A stretch of 64,000 nucleotides of DNA from Sweltsa coloradensis (lineage: Eukaryota > Arthropoda > Insecta > Plecoptera > Chloroperlidae), in NCBI GenBank assembly GCA_024449915.1, contig JAMZAV010000637.1, positions 124,001-188,000 of the forward strand, read 5' to 3'. Position 1 is the first letter of the stretch; every line of letters begins with the position of its first letter. Positions 24,854 to 36,616 of the stretch are shown in pieces. The position numbers were made by a program, and so were the translations under genes. The notes under the pieces are model-generated. The model did not search any database. It worked only from the letters and a program-made list of their open reading frames with translations, and had not been told where the DNA came from.

Positions 24854-25341
24854 ATCAAGCCTAGCCTACCACAACCACAACATGTGCTCCACGCACGCAC
24901 ACACATTGTTCACCATCAAGCCTAGCCTACCACAACCACAACATGTGCTCCACGCACGCACACACATTGTTCACCATCAAGCCTAGCCTACCACAACCAC
25001 AACATGTGACCCACGCACGCACACACATTGTTCACCATCAAGCCTAGCCTACCACAACCACAACATGTGCTCCACGCACGCACACACATTGTTCACCATC
25101 AAGCCTAGCCTACCACAACCACAACATGTGCTCCACGCACGCACACACATTGTTCACCATCAAGCCTAGCCTACCACAACCACAACATGTGCTCCACGCA
25201 CGCACACACATTGTTCACCATCAAGCCTAGCCTACCACAACCACAACATGTGCTCCACGCACGCACACACATTGTTCACCATCAAGCCTAGCCTACCACA
25301 ACCACAACATGTGCTCCACGCACGCACACACATTGTTCACC
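24854..25341. repeat. 61-bp minisatellite, eight nearly identical units
   Basis: The unit begins ATCAAGCCTAGCCTACCACA and ends ACACACATTGTTCACC. Copies start at 24854, 24915, 24976, 25037, 25098, 25159, 25220 and 25281. Only one variant was noticed (GTGACCC for GTGCTCC in the third unit), so the array is young or homogenised. Confidence 0.97.
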
Positions 25342-25934
25342 CCTAACGGCTAGATCATTAAAAAAGGCTCAATCCCAAACAAGGCTCCGAAACGTCGCAA
25401 CCTAATAATTATTGCTATTACGTTAGTGGATTACTACAAGAAACTAGCCACTAGTTGCTGCCAGAGCGAGGCGTACAACAGGAGACAATAATAATTTCAG
25501 ATCTCGGAGGAAATCATGCCGACTGTCATTAGAACGGAACAAAAAATATGCCCTTGATTCGCTGTGAGGACAAGGTCACATCTTCGTCCGTCCTCTTGAC
25601 GTGCTGCCATCATATCATGCCCAACCCCAGGTTACCTGGGTTCATAATATAGAACATGAGAGATGTATGAAAACATTATTGATGCATATTATTTTGTACT
25701 TGAATGTTAAAAATTGTATTATTCATGCAGGTCGCATTACATGTGGGATTGCCGAATTGACGACAACTATAAATTTGATCGATTTGGTGGATAATCAATT
25801 AAATCGATTACCCAGTTGATTAGTGGATAATAAATCGATTATTGATATTAGATTAGATTATTAGATAGATGTAAAATTAGACATTGTATTTATATAAGGT
25901 CTGTTCCAAGTTTCTTCAGACCAGTCGGTAGAGT
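25342..25934. other. No recognisable gene
   Basis: AT-rich. Positions 25770-25870 are a cryptic GATTA/AATCGATTA repeat. Confidence 0.35.
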
Positions 25935-27700
25935 GATACTGATACTATACGTTGTATTATTTTGCATGAAATACCTCGGAAATAAACTATAAAATCTCTC
26001 ACATCACGTTGTATTACTTTGCATGGAATACCTCGGAAATAAACTATAAAATCTCTCACATCACGTTGTATTATTTTGCATGAAATACCTAGGAAATAAA
26101 CTATGAAATCTCTCACATCACGTTGTATTATTTTGCATGGAATACCTAGGAAATAAACTATGAAATCTCTCACATCACGTTGTATTATTTTGCATGAAAT
26201 ACCTTGGAAATAAACTGAATGTGTAATTTTAGAAACAACATAAGTCCAAAAAGTAAGTTCTGAGATAATCAAATAAAACCTTCTAGATTCTCTTAACATG
26301 TCTTAAATGAATATTTTCTTTTCCCTGATCATTAGTATGTATTAAACAATTATAAAAATAAAATAAAAAATTGGGGAAGAATTTATATTCACATGTATAT
26401 TTTCATTTAAAAATTAAAAAATTATGTTGTTTCTAAAATTATAAATATTTTTTTTTTGAAAATGAAGGTGATTTGTCAGGTAGTTAATGAATAACACAAT
26501 GGCTATTATCTAAAAACTTTTTTTTAATTATATGGTATGTTTGGCACAAGTTAGTGATGGTTTTAATAAAATTTTAATTTTTTTTTTAATGCAAAAGTTA
26601 CGTTGTTTCTAAAATTATAATTAAATTTTTGGGAAATGAGGGTGATTTGTCAGGTATTTAATGAAAAACAAAATGCTTATTACAAAAAAAAACTTTTTAT
26701 TCATAAGGCATATATTGCACAAGTTGGTAATGGTTTGCTCTAGCTTTTGAGTAATAGGCCTAATATGCCGTTGATTCAATCAAGATCGTTGTCCCGTTCA
26801 ATTAATTAAGTGCACAGCTGATGACACAAGTCAACACTGCCTTTGAAATTGGTTACACAATGCATACACCGCAACAGAAAATATTTGAAAAGTAATTTTA
26901 GAAACAACATAAGTCAATGGACTTATGTTGTTTCTAAAATTACTTTTCAAAAATGCATTATTTGAGACCCTATCGAAAAATGATGGTGAATGAAAATTAT
27001 GTTGTTTCTATACAGAACTGTCCGTAAGGTCGATCTAAATATGAAAAAAAATAAAACCGGAAATCGAAGAAATGGACTTATGTTGTTTCTAAAATTACAC
27101 ATTCAACTATAAAATCTCTCACATCACGTTGTATTATTTTGCATGAAATACCTAGGAAATAAACTATAAAATCTCTCACATCACGTTGTATTATTTTGCA
27201 TGGAATACCTCGGAAATAAACTATAAAATCTCTCACATCACGTTGTATTATTTTGCATGGAATACCTCGGAAATAAACTATAAAATCTCTCACATCACGT
27301 TGTATTATTTTGCATGGAATACCTCGGAAATAAACTATAAAAATCTCACATCACGTTGTATTATTTTGCATGAAATACCTTGGTAATAAACTATAAAATA
27401 TCTCACATCAGGTTGTATTATTTTGCATGGAATAGCACGGAAATAAACTATAAAATCTCTCACATCACGTTGTATTATTTTGCATGAAATACCTCGGAAA
27501 CAAACTATAAAATCTCACATCACGTTGTATTACTTTGCATGAAATACCTAGAAATAAACATAAAATATCTCACATCACGTTGTATTATTTTGCATGAAAT
27601 ACCTGGAAATAAACTATAAAATCTCTCACATCACGTTGTATTATTTTGCATGGAATACCACGGAAATAAACTATATAATTTAATAACTCGAAAATAAACT
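25935..27700. repeat. 57-bp minisatellite split into two blocks
   Basis: The unit contains CACATCACGTTGTATTATTT, GCATGAAATACCTCGG and AAATAAACTATAAAATCTCT. About five units lie at 25935-26215 and about ten at 27106-27680, with decayed sequence to 27700. Since 57 = 3 x 19, long frames cross the array in several phases; they are by-products. The break contains the inverted-repeat element 26216-27105. Confidence 0.95.
26216..27105. mobile_element. 890-bp inverted-repeat element inside the minisatellite
   Basis: Perfect 33-bp terminal inverted repeats lie at 26216-26248 (starting TGAATGTGTAATTTTAG) and 27073-27105. The minisatellite phase resumes directly after the right end, with AACT or AC as the possible TSD. 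The core TGTTGTTTCTAAAATTA or a close variant occurs about seven times in both orientations (near 26230, 26425, 26600, 26895, 26925, 27000 and 27082). A perfect 32-bp palindrome arm pair lies at 26884-26915 and 26920-26951. No coding frame. Superfamily not assigned. Confidence 0.85.
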
Positions 27701-27831
27701 ATGAAATCCCTCACATTACGATGTATTAATTTCTTTTTCTTTTTTTCTTTTTTTTCTAATATCTAGACGTGCTGACGAATATTTTGGTAAGCCATCACTT
27801 TTATTAAAAATTCAATGTTACTGACAGATCT

Positions 27832-27978
27832 TGCTCAAGCGTAACGCAAGATTATTTTGCGGGAGGTCTCGGTCGCTACCGTCAACTGGCAATCATGACT
27901 GAAAGTTGAACAAAAACTTCAAGTCCACGGTGGATCATGCGATTAGGGCGCTGGTCCAATGCGTAGGCTAATATCACC
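27832..27978 (+). repeat. SINE-A and SINE-F fragments
   Basis: 27832-27905 is a decayed SINE-A head (CTCAAGCGTAACGCAAGA, GCAATCATGACTGAAAG). 27930-27975 is a piece of SINE-F (GCGATTAGGGCGCTGGTCC). Confidence 0.5.
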
Positions 27979-28256
27979 AAGAAAGTCGTAATGTTACGAA
28001 AACCTTTTTACTAAGAAATGATAAAATAACGTCAAAACAAGCATCCGTCTTTAATTCCCCTTACGGCGAAAATTTTCAAATTGGTAGGGGCCTATCTACG
28101 GATGATAGATGAAGATGCGTAGCGTAGGCTAGGTCTAAATAAAGTTTATACCAATTTTAACTAGGGTATGGTTTATTTAGCCAATATACATTCTTGAGAC
28201 AAGGGTTAATTGTACAAATTTATTTCGGATTTCTTTTCAAAAGTTTTTTTTTAAAT

Positions 28257-28562
28257 TGTATAAAGACGCGCCAACGGTTAGGTCACTATGCTACTCTAGG
28301 GGGTGTGGGAAGGACAGACCCATGCTGGACAGATTTAGCCACAGGCAGAGGTGGGGAGGAGAGGTTTCTCACATCACTGTCGTCTTTGTCATCGTTCGTA
28401 GTTGTAATCAGCTGGGTGGTCGGCAAGGGAAGATGAGTGTCCCCGATAAAGATTGTTGGACCTCGCCAGTCGCCACTGGACTAGCTGATGTTTGAGAGAC
28501 TGATATTTCCTTTTTTCTCGCCTCGTACGATCAGCAGAAATTCTTCCCCGAGCCCAGATAAC
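28257..28562 (+). repeat. REP-B copy
   Basis: GCGCCAACGGTTAGGTCA and a GGACAGACCCATGCTGGACAG head, a GTCGTCTTTGTCATCGTTCG centre, and an ACTAGCTGATGTTTGAGAGA / TACGATCAGCAGAAATTC end, as in 32857 and 41488. Confidence 0.75.
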
Positions 28563-28626
28563 GACACTGCAAACACTGCAGTGCAGTAAAATAACCTAGG
28601 TAATTCTTTATAGTCAGATAATGCAA

Positions 28627-28720
28627 GACATGTGTGGCTCGTTGGTCTTGTTGATAGCGTATCTGCTTCCAATGCAGAAGATCCAGGGTTCGATTCCCGT
28701 TAAAGGCAGAAGTTTTTTAA
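28627..28720 (+). repeat. tRNA-like sequence with T-run terminator
   Basis: A-box-like TGGCTCGTTGG, a 4-bp anticodon-like stem CTGC/GCAG around TTCCAAT (CCA in the anticodon position), and B-box-like GGTTCGATTCCC. The stem-loop AGAAGTTTTTTAACTTCT follows. T-arm pairing is incomplete and no 7-bp acceptor stem is evident, so it is a SINE head or pseudo-tRNA and not a functional tRNA gene. Confidence 0.5.
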
Positions 28721-28806
28721 CTTCTGATTTGGACTTTAGTCCATCAGTTCTTGTCTTAGGAGTTTGTAAACGGTGACTTTAGAGCCGTCCTAGCAACGAA
28801 GCACAT

Positions 28807-29065
28807 AATAAATTCGGAGTTGTTCTGAATCGGCCTTGTTGATTCTGGCGTTGATCCGCGGGTGTTCGCACTGTCCATACCACTGATTGCTATATTTCCT
28901 ATTATTATAAATATCGATCTTTGGTTGGTTATCGCTCACTCGCCGATTGCGTTGGGGCCTACAAGGTTGGCTTGGTCGCTTTGATTTACTGTCCCTCACT
29001 GAAAATCAGTTATATTTATAACTGAGTGGGTAGACTCGAAATACAATTTATTTATTTATTTAAGA
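28807..29065 (-). repeat. Family E copy 2
   Basis: Reverse-complement match to 14692-14935, including CGCGGATCAACGCCAGAATC, AACCAAAGATCGATATTT and the CCCACTCAGTTATA stem-loop, ending in the (AAAT)n tract at about 29050. A weakly related copy may lie at 56105-56260. Confidence 0.85.
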
Positions 29066-30179
29066 CAATTTTGCAGTAGTCTAATGTCTCAATCTCACGT
29101 AACGGTATCGCATACCTAAACAACCAGCTAAAATTTCACATTTTATGGATGAAAATTGGCGAAAAATGGCCCTACATTGTTTTGGTGAAATTTGCGGGAT
29201 ATGGTAATTAATTGTTTTTTAAACGGACATCTTACAATAATGTAAGAAAAAGTTGCCCTTAGGGGCTGAAATCATCCAACGATTTTTTCACCTTTAGAAA
29301 TACATGAGGGGCTGATATGAGCTGTATCACGGTTTGTGAAACAGTACCCTGCATGAAGTGGCGTTTCTTATTATTGTTTTGATTTTTGTATGTGTTTAGT
29401 TTCTCTCTACATGACAAACCGATACTAATTCATGTAATTTTCCGAAAAACCTTTGAAATCTGTAAACTCAAATGCAAATTTTTATAAAGGTGCCATTTTC
29501 GAAATCAATTTAATGAAATTAGCCTAAAACCAAAAAGTAGATAAGCCTGAGCCTATACATGTTGAGAAGTGAGAACTGAACAGTAGGCCTACCTACTGGA
29601 AAAGTTTAAACGGCTATTACAAAATATAACCTACAACCTCCCCCCGCTGGTAGGTTTTTATTTCCAAACGTTCTACGAGAATGTTTTTACATTCCTATTG
29701 AGGGAATTTTTTTTTATGAGCGTTTTTGGTACTTTTCCTATGATTTCGATTCGTTTCACCATGTGTAGGGCCTACATAATTATTTTTGTACGGTAGTGCC
29801 AATGAATGTTCATACTTCACAAGGAAGGTTGTAAATTATAAATTGAAAGTTTCCAATACCTAGATGTGTGTTGGTTGGGTGTGTTTTGATCCACACACAT
29901 TAGTTAGGATTTCACGAGTTTAATGAAAAAGGATGGAGATTTCAACGGTTCCCTGAAAATTCCAAAAAGATTGGAAGTGCTCTATTGTAGCTGGCAGGGA
30001 GCAAACATAAGAAATAGCTGTAAAATGCAAACAAAATGTCATGAAAAATAATCGTCGAGGATTAAGTTAGAGATTTCGAACGATCTCTGAAACTGTTGTC
30101 AAGATGGATGCCACCTGGATCTGGCTGTAATCGTGTAACAAATACACACTTTATTAGTTGTTTTATACGGATAGGCCAT
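29066..30179. other. No recognisable gene
   Basis: AT-rich. Pieces near 29920-30100 (GAGATTTCAACGGTTCCCTG; TAGAGATTTCGAACGATCTC) resemble the interior of family D but are badly decayed. Confidence 0.35.
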
Positions 30180-30252
30180 GCATATAGAAATCTTAGTGGT
30201 AAGTCTCTCAGTCAAATTGAAGTCTTCACTTCGCGCACGACGCTCATCCAGT
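30180..30252 (-). repeat. Family D head fragment (copy 5)
   Basis: The minus strand starts CTGGATGAGCGTCGTGCGCG then AAGTGAAGACTTCAATTTG, matching the family D head. Confidence 0.6.
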
Positions 30253-30537
30253 CAACCAAGTAGGAACCAAAGTTTTGTATAAATAAATAATTACTTCACT
30301 TAGGGCTATGCCTACTAGTAATGACTGACCATCTAGATTCTAGCTAGACGTAGCCTAAGTAGGCATAGACTTACTTACGTCTTGACTAGAGTGGGCGATC
30401 AATCTGCACAAATTTGTATTTAACCGATCTTAAAAACATTTTGCTGCACAACCAACGTTCAAATTCAAATCGATTTTCAACAATCTCGGATCTATTTCAG
30501 AAATGTGTTTTTTTGAACATTTTGTTTTAAAATTTAT

Positions 30538-31181
30538 TGGATGAGCGAAGCAAAGACTTCAATTTCATTGCCCCCCCCCCCTCAAAAAAAAAATTTTAAA
30601 AATAGCTCAGGTGTTTTTCTGTTTGTTAGTTTTTTTTTTCTGTCTGTTTGTTCCCTCTCTACCGGCAAACGTCATAATGCGATCTTGATGAAAATTGGAG
30701 GGCCCTTCGAAATCCCTGAACTTAGACCTGCCACGTTTTTGGGTATAATCGAAGAAATATTTCTCATGAATATCATACTTTTACGATTTTTTTCAATTTT
30801 CAATGCGATATTTTCGTGATATTTGGGCCGATTCTGACGAAACGGGTGGGGATGAGAAAGTTAGCCAGAATCCATAGAAATAGGCCTAAAGGTTTTAATA
30901 TGAGTTTTTTGAGGTGTATAATAATTAACAAGGAAACTTGACAACAATCGCTTACAATGCGTTCAAAAAGCAAATCTTCGGGCATCCAGATATTTTACAT
31001 TCTATTAATTAGTATTACCATAGCAATTAATACTACAAAAACAAATATCTTAATAAAACAAAAATGATTTTGCAATTGGGACTTGAAAAAGTAGGTAAAG
31101 AGATCTCACGCATACTAAAAATATACAAAAAAAGCTCATCCATCAAAGCGACTAAAAAAAAACGTTCGCGAAGCGGCAAGG
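30538..31181 (+). mobile_element. Family D copy 2 (short subtype)
   Basis: Head TTGGATGAGCGAAGCAAAG after host A, a C-run, CCTCTCTACCGGCAAACG, TTTTGGGTATAATCGAAGAA, and the end CTCATCCATCAAAGCGAC then CGTTCGCGAAGCGGCAAG. The final CTAG is mutated to CAAG. About 215 bp near 30917-31130 are absent from copy 1 and may be a secondary insertion. Confidence 0.65.
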
Positions 31182-31338
31182 TTAATAACGTTACGATGGG
31201 CTTTACAGCAAATTTCATTCTCGACCAGTATAACACAGAAATGTTAGGCGCCTATTTGGTCTCTTTAGAATTTTCGTTATACGATTGGTTTATAAGCCAT
31301 TAGAAAAGAGAGAATAGCTACGTGTATATTCATATTAA

Positions 31339-31953
31339 CTAGGAAGCTTCGCAAACGCTTTTTCAGGCGCGTTGTTGGATGAACATAATTTTTTAAAAAC
31401 GAAAAAATTGCGATTTTTATGAGAAATCATTTTTTGATTACGCTCAAATTTCACACGAATATATTAATTTCATAAAATAAAGGTTCTGTGAAGAAATCAT
31501 TACAATCGGATAAAGCATGTAGGTGTTATAAGTAAAAGAAATTTTAAAAAAAATCGTAAAATTGCGATTTTCATGAGAAATAGTTTTTCGATTACGCTCA
31601 AATTTCAAACGAATATATTCATTCATAAAATAAAGGTTCTGTGGAAAACTCATTACAATTGGATAAAGCATGTAGGGCCTAGGTGTTATAAGTCGAAGAA
31701 ATTTGTTAAAAATCGAAAAAAAAAAATCGTAAAATTGCGATTTTAATGAGAAATAATTTTTCGATTACGCTCGCACGACGTGGCAGTTGTAAGTTCAGAG
31801 ATTTCGAAGACCTCCAGAAAATTTCATCGCAATTGGAGTATCGGTTTAGCCGGAATCGTGTTAACAGACAAGACAAAAATACAAAAAAATCCGGATTTTT
31901 TTCTCCAGTGTAGTAGAATGGAATCTTCGCTTCGCTCGCTACGCTCACCCAAT
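31339..31953 (-). mobile_element. Family D copy 4 (long subtype)
   Basis: The minus strand begins TTGGGTGAGCGTAGCGAGCG after host A and ends GAAGCTTCCTAG before host T. It shares CCGGCTAAACCGATACTCC and two internal repeats (TTATAACACCTAC, ACAGAACCTTTATTTTATG) with 11677-12462. Host DNA after both copies reads TTAATA. Confidence 0.7.
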
Positions 31954-31989
31954 TAGGTTATTAGTTCATATTATTATTGATTATTGTTG

Positions 31990-32145
31990 CTCAATGTCTT
32001 CATAAGGCCTATTGCAATGCTATTCCAGACGATGAGTGGTGAACGATGAGAGTGATGCGACAGAAAATCCCATGCCTTATGCGGGATTCGAACCTGTATT
32101 GCTGTGCAACAATCGCAAATTAGCCACCGTGCACGGCACGAACTC
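31990..32145 (-). repeat. SINE-F copy
   Basis: ATGCCTTATGCGGGATTCGA (B box in reverse), preceded by a GATGAGTGGTGAACGATGAG tail and followed by a diverged head near GCCACCGTGCACGGCACG. Confidence 0.65.
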
Positions 32146-32856
32146 TTATTTAATTAGTACGGTAGCAAAGGAATAATTATTTAAATGCCATAGAGTTCAA
32201 GCAAGTGCAACCTTCACTAAGACGGCCACTAATGAAACGTAGAACACAATTGAACATCACACTGTTCGGTTTTGAATATTTTATAGCGATAGGCCCTATA
32301 TAAATATTACCTAACTTGTATTTTTTTTTCTTAATACATCATGATGTCTAAAAATAGTACCGTACTAAATTTGAAACAATAAAAACATGTTATAGGGCCC
32401 ATTAGTTTCTTTTATAGCCTATATGCCGCGGTACGCAGTTATTATACCTAGGTACCCAAAACATAACGGGTCTAAATTATATATTTTTCGGTAGACCATG
32501 TTATATCTCAGGCCGATTTATTTTTTGTAAGACGAAAACGTTTTGATTTCGATATTTAATTTCATCAATACCCTACCATATTACTAGCCTATTAGTACTA
32601 AAATGTGGTTCCTTTCCTCCTAAACCGTATATTTTAATAACCCTCACATCAAATAACCCAGCAACCCTAAGAATGCTACCGGAACTTCCATTTACCTCAG
32701 GCAGAAATTACAAAATTGTTTTTATCGGGAATTGAACCCGGGGCCTCTGCTCTTGTTTGTAGTTTATGTGCTTTTTTTATGGCTGAACACTGAACACACT
32801 CACACAATAAAAAATGTTATTATTAGGCCTTGCGAGAAGCTATTTTTTGTTTATTT
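32146..32856. other. No recognisable gene; one tRNA-like B box
   Basis: Near 32715-32745 the minus strand carries GGTTCAATTCCCG in a tRNA-like setting. The rest is AT-rich with nothing recognised. Confidence 0.35.
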
Positions 32857-33195
32857 GGATTAAGGGCGCGTCAACCGTTAAATCATAATGCGCCACTCTG
32901 GCATAGGGTAGGCCTACCCATATGAGGACAGACCCGCGCTGGTCAGAATCAGACACGGGTAGGGGGAGGAATGGGAGGGTTCTCACGTCGTCGTCGTCGT
33001 CGTCTTCGTCGTCGTCGTCGGGGAGGTTGTCAAGGGAAGGGGAGAGGTCCCAGACGACGACCGCCAGAGCTCGCCTGTAGTTTCGGGGAGTAATATGCCA
33101 ATTCCTCTACAAACTAGCTGATCTTTGTGAGATGGACCTTGTCTCTTTCTTCTCCTTTCACGATTAGTGGATAAGGAGGAACCGTCCCTAAGCAG
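32857..33195 (+). repeat. REP-B copy
   Basis: GATTAAGGGCGCGTCAACCG head shared with 46055, an expanded (GTC)n centre at about 32987-33020, the ACGACCGCCAGAGCTCGCCT segment, and the TGAGATGGACCTTGT / CACGATTAGTGG end. Confidence 0.8.
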
Positions 33196-34659
33196 CATGA
33201 CGTCGATATGAGGTCTAGCTGATAGAAAACTTAACACGCGCCCTACGTAAATCGGCCTGCGGATTAGTAGCTACTGGTCAGTATATTTGGTCGGTGAGTT
33301 CTGTGAAATGGTAACACAGGATATGCAAAAAACCAGCGCTATACGGTCATGCCTTAGGCGGACCTACTACTGGAATGATATTATCTTCCATTGGGTATTT
33401 ATTTATTATAATATTATTTTGCCCGTGCGTTTCGTGCCTGTCCATTGTCATTTAAAATTTGCATGTACCGTAGGGTATAAGCAATATTAATAAAACCTAT
33501 ACTTGACCCTTCAGTAATATTTATTTTATAGAGTTCTGATTTATCGTTTAGTCTGAGAGTAAGAATTATATTCAAATCGAATTGTCTGTAGCATCTGCAG
33601 CGCAGCGCAGAGCAGTCAAGCTTCTCAGTCGTGTCAAAAGAAGGCTATTGTCCAAAGAAGAATGGGATGGAAGGCACGGCAGGTAGACCGGCTAGAAGAC
33701 ACAGGGCATTGTCAACGCCTAAACAACCTTTTCGCGCCAAGCCAAGAGTCAAAACATTAAAACAACCCCACCCCTTTACCTTTTCAACTCTATACAGTTA
33801 GAGGAATTAAAAGCCTGTCAAGTGAATGTAATTTTTTCTTTATGTCCAGTCCGAAAAAGGCTATCCACATTTTTCTATGGTGTGATGACCAGTGACCTTT
33901 CCATTGTGTCGAAGACTTGATTCAGGGTTCAGGGGTCTTGGCGCGGGTCCCGAGCGCAGCAGGGTCACTCGCGCAAGAGGCTGCATGCGCGGGAACAGTG
34001 GGGGGTGGAGGGGGGCATGACAACATCACTTGCACCGACATCTGACAAGTGACAAGTACAGCTAATGTGATTTCAAGGAATGCCGGTGGATCGATCGACC
34101 ACCTTTTCGATTCGGCGCTAGGCCTATCGCTAGATTGATCTGTAGAACTGTAGCCTAGGCCCTATAGCAACATCGTGACACATTGGTAGGTATAAATGAA
34201 GACAATTAAAACGTTAAACATTGACATAAGTTACTTTAGCCTCAGACCTACCTACAGGTAGGCCTAGGCCTGGGTAGGCTGGTGCATGTGTTAGGTCTAG
34301 GACATAGGCCTAGCCCCTAGCCTACTCTTCGTGTCCCTAGGCAGGCCTAGGCTAGGGCCCTAGGTGTCCGAAAAACGTCCAGGTTAATCTGAACGGACGG
34401 AGCCCACATTCCTGCAGTTATGGAGCCTTCGTCGACTGAGAATTAATTAAGTTCAAATAGGCCTATGCCTACCTGTATTCACGTTGTATGCAATGATCCC
34501 GAAATCCCATGCGTACCTTCAACAAAGAATATTTGTGTACATACCTCTGACAAATCTCTTTGCGACATATTTGGTTATCCAAACTCCTCACCATCATCTC
34601 AACTAGATCACTGCTAATTATTATCTTAGTTTGTCGCCACCTGTTGTTCACTACACACT
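33196..34659. other. No gene; cluster of AGGCCT/CCTAGG palindromes
   Basis: Positions 34110-34370 hold a dense series of GTAGGCCTAGGCCT, ATAGGCCTAG, CCTAGG and GGGCCC motifs. The rest shows nothing recognised. A minus-strand frame at 34469-34717 ends near a donor-like GAG|GTATGT at about 34541-34547. Confidence 0.4.
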
Positions 34660-35170
34660 CGGCACATGTCTCGACTTCGCTGCACGGTCCACGCACCAAC
34701 ACTTCACCAAGTTTCACACAGAATCACGCGTGATGACTGACGAAACGAGAGAATGATCTCGGAGCAACGGCGTAAGGCAACAACATACCATTAAGGCACC
34801 CACTGCATTCCGAAGGTTCAGCCATTTTGGAATGTGGTCTCGACGAACGAAGACTCGACCCCAAACTGGCGCTGTTCCTTCGAGCGGAGTGACACCCCAT
34901 CGTAACCTTGAGAACACTTTCCTCCTCTCCTCAAGACAGCGATCGTGGCCTCGCGTCACGATGCCGCGGTACCGACGTCGTGTGTGCGCCGAGAACCGGT
35001 CTGGCTAGTGGAGTGGGGAGGCTAATCTAGACGACGTCGACACGCGAGGTTAGGAGCAGAGCCTCGGCCGGTATACGAAGTCTCTTCGCTTCGTTCCTTG
35101 CCACACCACCACCTGCTAAAAGGAACATCTCCCTCCCGCCCCGACCTTCTGTCACTCACAGGAAGAAGTT
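34660..35170 (-). promoter_or_regulatory. CpG-rich block, possible promoter with short minus-strand exons
   Basis: CpG density is visibly higher here than in the surrounding AT-rich DNA (for example GCGATCGTGGCCTCGCGTCACGATGCCGCGGTACCGACGTCG). On the minus strand ATGGCTGAACCTTCGG (about 34827) leads after 12 codons to the donor-like GGTATGTTG. No TATA box or gene family is recognised. It could equally be a GC-rich repeat or a CpG island of a gene whose other exons lie far away. Confidence 0.25.
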
Positions 35171-35258
35171 CCGCCGGGGGAGGGAGGTAGCACTTTTTAT
35201 GTCAGTGAGCAATTGATGAGCTGCTGTCTGTTATCATAAAGCGCACCCTCCCTACTAC

Positions 35259-35644
35259 CAAGGCGCGTAGAAACGTTTTGAAAGTTGTGGGGGGAGGGGG
35301 GGGCAAATTTATTAGCAGATTTTGTAGGCGCAAGCTGGGGTCTGGGGCGAGAATTTTTCACCACACTACAGAAACTGTTGTTCGTCATGATTTAACTGCA
35401 TTCGTACTCTTGGAGTTCAAAGCAAACTATCGGTATCTAAAAACTAAAAAAAATACAACGTGAGTGCCATTTTTAATTCAGAATTTTGTATTTAATGAAG
35501 AAGCATACAGACAAACATATTCGTTTTACCAAGGTGGCGGTCGAATTGTGTATGTGCATATTTACTACAGAAATTCTGGGATTAATATTTACCTCGCGTT
35601 AGTTTTGCCCCCCCTGCCCCCCGGGTCCTACTCCTACGCCACTG
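35259..35644. mobile_element. Possible hAT-like MITE
   Basis: The right end CCTACTCCTACGCCACTG is a typical hAT-like terminus (inverse CAGTGGCGTAGGAG) with a C-run inside it. The left end CAAGGCGCGTAG leads into a G-run and GCAAAT, mirrored by GCAAAA on the other side. No 8-bp TSD is visible, so the left boundary is uncertain. Confidence 0.4.
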
Positions 35645-36246
35645 CTCATACCCCTCTCGAATGATTTTACTTTGTTGCCAACTGAAGACAGACCGTACCG
35701 TAACGAAGCACGACTGCTGTATGCATGGCGTATTATTATGAGAGGGGATACGAACCAAGGTCCGTGATTTGGTACCCCTCAAAAGCTATTGGTTTGTGTC
35801 TCGACACTAAACGACGTCGGTAACATTGTAATATCATCTGAAAGACAACAAAACAAACTTCTACAAATACCCCCCCTCCCCCTACCCCTCCCTCAACCCC
35901 GGGAGCCAGGGGCGCCGATTCGTGGGTGCTCAGGGACTGAAACACCCCTCCAAATGTTCTGAATTTTAAAAAAATCGGTTTAGACAATAATAACAAAGTT
36001 TTGAGCTATCTACATTTACAAAAACCTTCACAGATTAGTTAGTTTAGAGATTAGAGATATTTTAGGTAAATCTTGCAAGTCTGGTGGTGAATTGGGTAAC
36101 TCAATTGTGGAAATTGTCCTGTGGCATTTTCTTGTTTTACGAAAAACAAATCTACAACCATAAAATATACTGATAGACCTTTCCTGTGCATGCCTGAACA
36201 GAAACGGGAATTTACATTAAAAATGTGTAGTATATTTTTGATTGAT

Positions 36247-36559
36247 TGCTCATATTTATGCAACTTGGCTAATCGAGACGAAGGGAGGGACGTAAGGGAT
36301 GACGCGGGGGGACAAGGGGTGGACACGCCTGTGCTGATCAGAACCAGCCACAAGCGTATGGGGAGGGCAGGGGTTCCCCCACGTCATGGTCGTCTCCGTC
36401 TGTGTCATCATCCGTCAGTGTTGTCATTGTCGTCGCCGTCGGGGAGGTAGTCAAAGGGAAGGGGGAAGTTCCCCGACGACGACCCAGAGCTCGCCATTAG
36501 TTTCAGGGAGAAAAACTCCACTAATCACGGGCCAAACCACGAGAAGGTAGCGAGTTGGA
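36247..36559 (+). repeat. REP-B copy (subfamily 1), nested
   Basis: Nearly the same as 2415-2722 along its length, with small indels (GTAGTCAAAGGGAAGGGGGA versus the GATGGTCAAAGGGATGGGGA form). High similarity suggests these two are the youngest REP-B copies here. Confidence 0.85.
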
Positions 36560-36616
36560 CTTTGATGGCCCTCGTATATTTTTAATTGTAGGGAGGTTAA
36601 AATGATTCAACAAAAT

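Noticed and set aside
24854..25341. Evenly spaced repeats resembling a CRISPR array
   Set aside because: Units are contiguous and identical across all 61 bp, with no variable spacers and no cas genes; the DNA is eukaryotic.
25916..26299. 127-codon minus-strand frame with a 19-residue repeat
   Set aside because: The 57-bp unit is a multiple of three, so any stop-free phase gives a repeated peptide; the other block shows frames on both strands.
28627..28720. Functional tRNA gene
   Set aside because: Anticodon-like arm and B box are present, but the acceptor stem is missing and the T-arm only half pairs.
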